In this document: positions 57,473 through 64,000 of the stretch, one piece after another
Layout of the letters: every line of letters begins with the position of its first letter
Numbering within the stretch: position 1 is the stretch's first letter
NCBI RefSeq assembly: GCF_042453785.1
Contig: NC_091667.1
Span: 21,689,501 to 21,753,500 of the forward strand
Direction of reading: 5' to 3'
From: Malus domestica
Taxonomy: Eukaryota > Streptophyta > Magnoliopsida > Rosales > Rosaceae
DNA: 64,000 nt
The notes under the pieces: generated by a model
The model's input: only the letters and a program-made list of their open reading frames with translations
Told to the model about the DNA's origin: nothing
Databases searched by the model: none
Position numbers and translations under genes: made by a program

Positions 57473-58361
57473 GGTATCACTTGCCTCTGTCTAGCAACTA
57501 GATCCTCTCTGTCTTCGCTGCCCAGTTTTCTTGCAAATCTTCATCGGTAAGCTTCCTCTTTCTTGAAGCTTCTTACACTTGTAAACCCTAATTTCTTTTG
57601 TAAATTTCAATTGCGACTTCGGCTTCTCCCTCTTCTAACTTTGGTTCTCACATTCATCCTCATCCGATCATCGATTCAAGTCCTAATTTCTCTAGCGCCT
57701 CTCAAACTACTTCAATTACGATTCAGAACATTGGATCTCTAGTGTCGATCAAGTTGACCACGTCGAATTACTTGACCTAGAGTGCCTTGTTCGCTCCAAT
57801 TTTTCGTCGTTACAACCTTACTGGCATTATTAATGGCTTAGTTGCTCCACTGCCTCAATTTCTCATTGGTGCAAATGGAAATCACACTCTGAATCCAACC
57901 TATGTTACCTAGTTTGAAAATGATCAGAACATGCTCATATGGATCAACTTCACACTTTCTGATTCGTTGATTCCTTACACTTTTGGAGTTAATTCTTCTA
58001 GAGAACTGTGGGCTAAATTGGAATCGAGACTTGCGACTGCCTCTCAATCGCATATTCATGAGCTCCGATCTCGTCTTCGAAGCCTAACTAAAGGAGATTT
58101 CTCTACTGCACAATTCTTTCAACAAATTGAAGAGATCGCTAATGCTTTTGCCAGCACCGGATCTCCGATTAAAGATTCTTAATTGATTTTTGTCATACTT
58201 CATGGCCTTCCACCAGAGTATGATTTGTTCATTGATGCGATTCAATTTCACCTTGGTTCCACAACAATCGATGAACTCCATGGCCTTCTTCTTAATAAAG
58301 AGATTCAATTGACCAATTGGAAGAAAACAACTCAGTCTTCGCCGTTTCAAAGCATTTAATT
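57473..58361 (+). pseudogene. Truncated copia gag
   Basis: The plus-strand frame reads SVSIKLTTSNYLT, a stop, SALFAPIFRRYNLTGIING, and another stop before FENDQNMLIWINFTLSDSLI. It then runs on through ELWAKLESRLATASQSHIHE and LRSLTKGDFSTAQFFQQIEE, and after one more stop HGLPPEYDLFIDAIQFHLGS. This is a copia gag of the type that precedes the zinc knuckle. The first two stops are TAG where family members have Trp (TGG). The element breaks off at about 58361, before pol. Confidence 0.8.
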
Positions 58362-59317
58362 GGGACCGCACTATTTTTTATCAACGGTCCACGTGTGTTG
58401 ATCCCTAGGATCCACATGGAGAGGATCCGGCGAGGTTCCAAATTCAACCGTATCCTCCCTTTAAGGGACTTCCCACACTAGGCACCGTTATAATTAACCT
58501 TTAATGCCTAATAGTTGGGCCGCCTCCACCGTACTTACTGTCCAACAAAGACAACACTCTCAGGGGGCGTTTGTTACACCTCCTTAGAGGGGACTGGCTT
58601 GTACTAGCTTAAATAAGACTATAATCTTGTGTTTGGTAGGTTCTTGGACTAAAATAAATCGGACTCGCCCTGACTAAGAATCCTTCTGCGCTTCGCTAAC
58701 CCTTGCTATCTAATCCCAAACTTTCCTTTGGTGTTAAGGCGGACTAGAAAGGAAACAGGGCCAACATCCCCAATCCCCAACTTTCACTCCAATCCCTCCG
58801 TGCTCCACTTCTTCTTCTGCAACGCCGTAACTGTGGCCAACTACCCAACCTAACCTTCGAAGAAACCCAGCAATAGCATTCAACCATCCAGAAGGCAAGC
58901 AAACAATTTCCATGGAATTTTATAAAATATTTGTGAAAGAAGAACAAAAATTGAGGAAAGAAAAAGGCGCAGTACTCTGCCTTCTTCTTCTATGCGCTAC
59001 CAATGGACGTGAGAAGCAGATCGAGTGGTTACTGTCCAAATCGTTGTTGTCGGTAGACGATATGGACAAAATTGGTGTGTCGATGGCAACCTACTGTCGC
59101 TGGACGGTACACCCGAGAAGTGGATTGAGAGGTTAGCGATGAAGGTTGGGGGTTTTTAGGGATCAAGAGGTTAGCGATGAAGGTTTGAGATGGGTTTTTG
59201 AAGTTTGATAATTCTCCAAGTTGCAGGAGCACCTGCAATTCGTGAAGACGAAGAGGGCTATGCCCTTTTCTTTTTCCATATATTCATTTTGATATTTTTA
59301 ATAGAAAATAAATTAAA

Positions 59318-59319
<2 letters not shown>

Positions 59320-59374
<55 letters not shown>
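59320..59374. repeat. (TAA)n microsatellite
   Basis: About 18 uninterrupted ATA/TAA units lie inside the non-autonomous Harbinger relative. Confidence 0.95.
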
Positions 59375-59375
<1 letters not shown>

Positions 59376-59500
59376 TTATTGTTAATCTAGCTTCTTAGTC
59401 CGACACTGCATGAAACGCTTTATTAAACTAGTCCAGCTTAGTCTAGTCTAAGCCAGTCCACCTTAGTCCCTGAAGCTAGTCCAGTCCGAGATAGTCCGGT

Positions 59501-59875
59501 CACTGGCGAAGCCAGGTTAAGGGCTGCCCTGGGCTGTAGCCCAGGTAGCTTCCGGTGAAAAATTAAATTTTACATGTAATTTTGATTGATTTTCGAATGT
59601 AACCCACCATATATTTAGTCATTAATCCAAATTCTTTAGGTTTAACTATATAAAATTATATAATACAGTTTACATACCATCTCTTTTTCTTACATCATTT
59701 TCCTCATCGCTTCTTGTACATGTACAAGTTTGGATTTGTTTGAATTTTAACACGTATTTGTTTAATTACAAAATATTTTGGCTCACCTTGTGATTTTTTT
59801 AAGTTAACTGATACGTGTTAAAATTAAAATTTTTAAGCTAGCCCACCCGGTAAAAAATTCCTAGCTCCGCCATTG
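59501..59875. mobile_element. hAT-like non-autonomous element nested in the Harbinger relative
   Basis: The ends CACTGGCGAAGCCAGG and CAATGGCGGAGCTAGG (minus strand) are inverted. The flanks are AGTCCGGT (59493-59500) and AGTTTGGT (59876-59883), an 8-bp duplication with two differences. An 8-bp duplication and CA...TG ends fit the hAT superfamily. It interrupts the right subterminal region of the host element. Confidence 0.8.
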
Positions 59876-59898
59876 AGTTTGGTGCAACAAACGCACCC

Positions 59899-62369
59899 TT
59901 AGTTTCCTCAGGGTCCGGGGTTGACTTTGAGGGTTTAATGTTTTAGAAGGTCCATCAAGGTTTGGGGTTGATTATTTTAAGTGTAGAGTTTTAGAATGTA
60001 TTTAAGGGAAGCTTAGGGCTTAGGGTGTAGGTCTCGAGTTTTGAGCACAACCCAAAATCCTAGAACTATACCCTAGGCACTAAGCGATTTACACAATGAA
60101 ACTTTTTTCTTCTAAAAAAGTTTTACGTTTGCATGTTAGTCACAATTCATTGGGAATGTTAATAGATATGGCCTTATTGGTAGGATTGGGTATTATTGTC
60201 GTTTTAACAAATTAGTTTAACTTTTCAATTAGTACCTATATAAAAAATATGGTATTTTATTTTATTTTATTGGAGGAAAAAAATATGGTATTTTAGTTTA
60301 GATTTCTTTTAAATATTTAAACTAAAAGCTCCCATTGTTTTGTGTGCTCAATGATATATTTGTTAAGTTCAACGATATATTTTACACTAAGGGGAGTGAC
60401 GTTGGGTTAAGCTATACAGTGGACAACCTAATTTGAAATCAAATTCGCTATTTACAAGATTCAAACCTAAAACCTTTCACTTACAAGTGAAGTGAAGAAG
60501 AATACCACATACCGTAGTACTGAGTGGCGTGTGCTCAATAATATTAATCCAGAGGTTTAAGCTTGTTAGTGGAATCACGAGCTAGATTTTGTTTAGTGAC
60601 ACTTTTCTTCCTATAGTTCGGAATTAGAACTTGAAACTCTTTCAAAGTTTAATATGCATATTTTTCTCTAAGAGGAGATTTGAAGTTTCAATTTTCTCAA
60701 ACTATAGGAATCCGAATTGAATAATATCGTGGATACGGTTTGAGTTATTATCAACCCGCCAACTTGCACAGTTGCACGTTACATTCCATACAAGAAAAAG
60801 AAAAGGTTTGGTAAGCCTTCACGTGTTGTGTGCTTATCTTTAGAACTAGAGCATTACTTGACTTTCCACGGTTGCGCATGCTATACAGTGAATCTCAATG
60901 GTATTGCAAACTAAAGAAAAACAAAATGATGGTCTACTTTCTTGAACACAAAATCTTAAGACGGGTCTATTTATGGGAGATTATCTTACTAATATTCGAC
61001 CATTTGCATACGACAATGGAGATAATTAGATGGGACCAACTCATAATAGGTAGACTCAAAATAGAAAAGTCTCACATACGTGTGAATATGGTCGCATGAT
61101 CAAGTGGTCTGCGTACAACATACCTAAAAACTTACCCTAATTATGGGGCGTAAATAATATTGTTTTTTCCTTTCTTTCTTACGAGGTCTTTGTCACATGG
61201 ACTCGGTCACTCAGGTTCGACCTAATCTTTGTTTCTCTTCAACAAAGCAATTTCACGAAATTTTAAAAACAATAAAGAAACTTCATACTTCCTAACAAAA
61301 TTTAAAGCAGAAAAGTGAGCAAGATAAAGCAAATTTAACCATATTTAAGGATACGGTCACTATGTTTGACAAAAAAAAAAAAAAAAAAATAGTCAGTTTG
61401 TTTCTCTAGTTTGGTCAGTCAGGCCATGATCTATCCTAATGATTTTGGCGTAATTATATTGGTCTTGAACTATTGAGCGTGTTAATCGTGGTTTATGACA
61501 GTGATTGTTTGAGTCTTCGTAACGGTTCTATTTGTACATCTAAAGCTGTTGTGGCTCCCTCTCTAGTAGCTTGGGCTTCCTAGGCCTTGCCCTTGTAGGC
61601 TATGGCTCGGTCAGCTGGTTTTTGGGTCTTGTGGTGGTGGCAGGGAATAGGTTTGTGATGCGATGCGGTTTATGCAGGTTATAGGCTCGTGATGCGGTGG
61701 CAACGACGGTGGCTCTTGCATGGAACTCATTTGCCACCCAAGCCTCTATTTATTTTCGACCCTATGTCCCTGCAACGCTTACCGCATGCCACATTTGTAA
61801 CCGCTGCTTCATTGTCGACACTTTATCGCCTTTAATTAGTTTTTTTTTTTTTTTTTCTTGTAGCGCTTGAAGCAAGTTTTAGTAGCTTTTGTGTTGCGTC
61901 AACGATTTGTTTGTGTTGCTTCGGTGATTGTGGTGGCCTCGTTATTTGCAATGGTTTTATGTGAGGGCGTCGTTGCTTAGTCTGTTGCTTTCAGCTGTTT
62001 TTGTGACTGATCCACTTCGGGATCCTTGGTTATGTTGGTATATATATTGTGGTACCGTGTGGGCTTTTAAAATTATTTTTGATTTGTGCGAATTATCTCT
62101 AGATCAAGAAATTAGTCATTAGAGCAAATGTACTCATATGACACCTCTTGTATTTAATTGGTCTTGATAATGAAACACTCTATGTTAAAAACCAAAAGTA
62201 AAAGATCAGAGGTAAACTGTTTTTTGCCATCATTATTTTTATTTTCTTTTCTTTTAAATGCAGCTAACCAATTACATTTTTTTTGTTTTTTGTTTTTAAC
62301 CAAAAGAAACAATACATTAAAGAGAAAAACCTCGATAACATCCGTTCCTTACAGAATCAAACTGAATAG
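59899..62369. other. Non-coding DNA with one SINE
   Basis: No supported gene. A SINE copy lies at 60363-60528. A-runs occur near 61372-61390, and T-runs near 61840-61856. The open frames at 60830-61099 and 61928-62122 are unrecognised. Confidence 0.4.
60363..60528 (-). mobile_element. tRNA-derived SINE copy, diverged
   Basis: On the minus strand it starts GCCACTCAGTACTACGGTA, contains TTCACTTGTAAGTGAAAGG and a mutated box B (GGTTTGAATC), and ends CCCCTTAGTGTAAAATATAT. The middle differs from the other copies. Confidence 0.7.
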
Positions 62370-62830
62370 CATTTAAAGCAAAGGAGGGTACAGTGATCCC
62401 AAAAATGACAATTAGAAATAAGGAGGCCCTGAGGAGCAAAGGCATCAGCAATAAAGTTGGCATCTCTAAAAATATGATTCCAACAAATACTACTAAATTT
62501 AGCCGTCATCCACTAAATATCTTCAGTAATATGCACTAAATTTCAAGGTGTCGCTCCTCCCCAACATTGCTTGAACGACCAATTTAGAATCACCCTCAAT
62601 AATGAACTTCGTAACACCCTTTCTTAGAGAGGCCCTCCCTTAGAACCCTAGCTTCCACCTTAGAAATGGTGGCCCCATCAAGATTTAAAGCTCTGCTAAC
62701 AATGAGAATCCCATTATGATCCTTAATAGCAAAGCCCGTTGCCGCCATTGCCTCCTGCCATTGAGCTATCAAAATTTAATTGGACATAATCCTTGTCCAG
62801 AGGTGTGATATATGGTAATGGCAACCCAAA
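62370..62830 (-). pseudogene. LINE-type RNase H (RVT_3-like) remnant with 3' tail
   Basis: Minus-strand fragments read TGFAIKDHNGILIVSRALNL, then DGATISKVEARVLREGLSKK and FIIEGDSKLVVQAMLG, the RNase H-like domain found at the 3' end of plant LINEs. The FIIEGDSKLV block carries the conserved acidic Asp. A frame shift separates the parts, and stops follow. The tail continues to about 62290 with T-rich plus-strand sequence. Confidence 0.75.
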
Positions 62831-63398
62831 CTAGTGGACTGGAGATCCCAAGATCTAGGTTCAAAGGGACTACCGAATTGTGGATGATTCAATAGGAGCA
62901 CTACGGAGATTATCTCCTACCCATGTCCTATGATGAAATAGTGATATCTGCAGCATATTTAGGATAAGCTTTGCTTTTAATGATTCCTATGCTTGGAAAT
63001 AACAAGTGGGTATTGCAGGATACTCTTAATGGGAAGTCACCTATCTTGAGTGAGGAATTGGGCCGTTCATGTGAGAATTTTTTGAAGGGCTTAGTTCTCT
63101 AAAAGCACTCATGAGAAACCAAGAATTGTTCAGGGCCAAAATGAACACAATCGAGCAACCACGGGGTGTCTGGAAGGGTATTGTGTGATTACTATTGTCT
63201 TGGTTTACACAAACGGCTGAGCAGTTCAAGACATCGCGTTCACTGATTAGCCAAGTAAATCCGATAGTAATTCACTACGGAAGGTTCAAAGCCAAAAGCC
63301 CCCTATCCCGATGCGGTACTTTCCCTATTGAATTCTCTCTCTAGTGTCTGCATTGTCATGTGCATGGTATTTAGTCAATTTCCATTCATATGGGGGAT
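62831..63398 (+). mobile_element. 3' internal part of an LTR element
   Basis: This non-coding stretch runs up to a polypurine tract (ATATGGGGGAT at 63389-63398) that abuts the LTR. No polyprotein domain is recognised. It is inferred to be retroelement only from its position beside the tract and LTR. Confidence 0.45.
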
Positions 63399-63965
63399 TG
63401 TTGGAAAATTTAATAATATTATTATTATATTAAATTTATTAATTGAATGGAAATTAGAAGTAGAGCCTTTTGGTAGAAAGATGTGTCACTCAATGAAGAG
63501 TTGCAACTTTTGACCCTTAATGAATGATCACATGCTTTCCAAAAAGGTATCTCACATTCTATAAATAGGGAAGCCCCCTATAATCACACAAGAACTTTTT
63601 GTCATACATATAGTGTATTAAATATTAGAGAGCCTCATTGAGTCCATATAAGAGAGTTTTCAACACAATCGTGGTTCATGGAGCCTTGTGATTTGGAGTG
63701 CTACTATTACAAAGACGTGGTCGTTGTATCTTGTGAGACATGCGCTGATCAACCATGAGCACCGTAGTGGGGCATAAACTTGTCTTAAGGACAAAGTGTC
63801 TAACACTTGCCTCAACTGTATTTCCAGGTTTTTCTAGTCCATTATGTTATGTTCATCTAAATTTGGTTACTCATGTGCATGCATTACTTTGATATATAAT
63901 TGCATGAATTATTTCTTGATTTTATATGTGATTTAATATATCAATTAGACCTAATTTTTCCAACA
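63399..63965 (+). repeat. LTR (probably the 3' LTR of a copia-type element)
   Basis: The 567-bp block starts TGTTGGAAAATTTAATAAT and ends CCTAATTTTTCCAACA, so its ends are TG...CA with a short inverted repeat (TGTTGGAAAA/TTTTCCAACA). A TATA-like TATAAATAGG lies near 63560. A polypurine tract precedes it. The 5' LTR is not in the window. Confidence 0.75.
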
Positions 63966-64000
63966 AAGAATCCAGCCAATCCACAACAAAGAAAAAATTG

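Larger units (their letters stand above)
58565..59898. mobile_element. Non-autonomous PIF/Harbinger relative
   Basis: The left end GGGCGTTTGTTACACCTCC and right end GGGTGCGTTTGTTGCACC (minus strand) match the TIR style of the autonomous element at 48753-55297. Shared subterminal blocks include GATGTTTGGTAGG-like and CAGCTTAGTC-like sequence. The interior has no transposase; one short open frame (58912-59136) is not recognisable. A 375-bp hAT-like element sits near the right end. No clear 3-bp target duplication was seen. Confidence 0.75.

Noticed and set aside
58912..59136. 75-codon frame inside the non-autonomous Harbinger relative
   Set aside because: No recognisable domain; it lies inside a transposon, so it is more likely chance or an unidentified captured piece.

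Overview
This window is plant nuclear DNA from a eudicot. Short exons are separated by AT-rich introns, and more than half of the sequence is transposable elements. My best guess is Rosaceae (apple/pear type), from the repeat families and the look of the CENH3 protein. This is recollection, not a search result. Four protein-coding genes, all on the minus strand, can be rebuilt exon by exon with phases that close: CENH3 (centromeric histone H3, 626-2914), TROL (thylakoid rhodanese-like FNR anchor, 4641-7752), a GH18 CHID1-type protein (8873-12616) and a PYR/PYL/RCAR abscisic acid receptor (40600-42788). A broken 3' end of a DYW-type PPR gene lies on the plus strand at 39204-39784.

Layout. 1-12.6 kb is the gene-rich part (CENH3, TROL, CHID1, two small MITEs). 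12.8-17 kb holds decayed Ty3/gypsy-like pieces. 17.6-19.75 kb holds a tandem array whose monomers carry a SINE 3' tail. 19.92-26.26 kb is one Ty1/copia insertion with both LTRs and a perfect 5-bp target duplication, but a heavily broken polyprotein. 26.3-39 kb is a mosaic: a segmental repeat, a 2.7-kb TIR element carrying a gene-like fragment and a nested solo LTR, LINE tails, a SINE and MITEs. 39.2-42.8 kb is a second gene island (PPR fragment, PYL). 43-48.1 kb holds a MITE, a 2.4-kb solo-LTR-like block and a 1.3-kb foldback element. 48.75-55.30 kb is an apparently complete PIF/Harbinger DNA transposon with an intact DDE transposase, an intact Myb/SANT-like partner protein and a 2-kb TG-rich satellite inside it. 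55.3-64 kb holds a SINE, a copia gag remnant, a non-autonomous Harbinger relative with a nested hAT-like element, a LINE RNase H remnant and a copia-type LTR at the right edge.

How the genes relate. They do not form a pathway. TROL anchors ferredoxin-NADP reductase at the thylakoid, PYL senses abscisic acid, CENH3 marks centromeres, and the CHID1-like protein is a membrane-tethered GH18-fold protein of unclear role. TROL, CHID1, a DYW PPR and PYL appear to be in the same order as a block on Arabidopsis chromosome 4 (from memory: At4g01050, At4g01040, At4g01030, At4g01026). If so, the 26 kb of transposons between CHID1 and the PPR fragment expanded inside an ancestral gene cluster. I found no new biochemical system. 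The most unusual items are the Harbinger element with its internal satellite, the gene-fragment-carrying TIR element, the long foldback hairpin, the SINE-tail satellite and a non-consensus first splice donor in CENH3.
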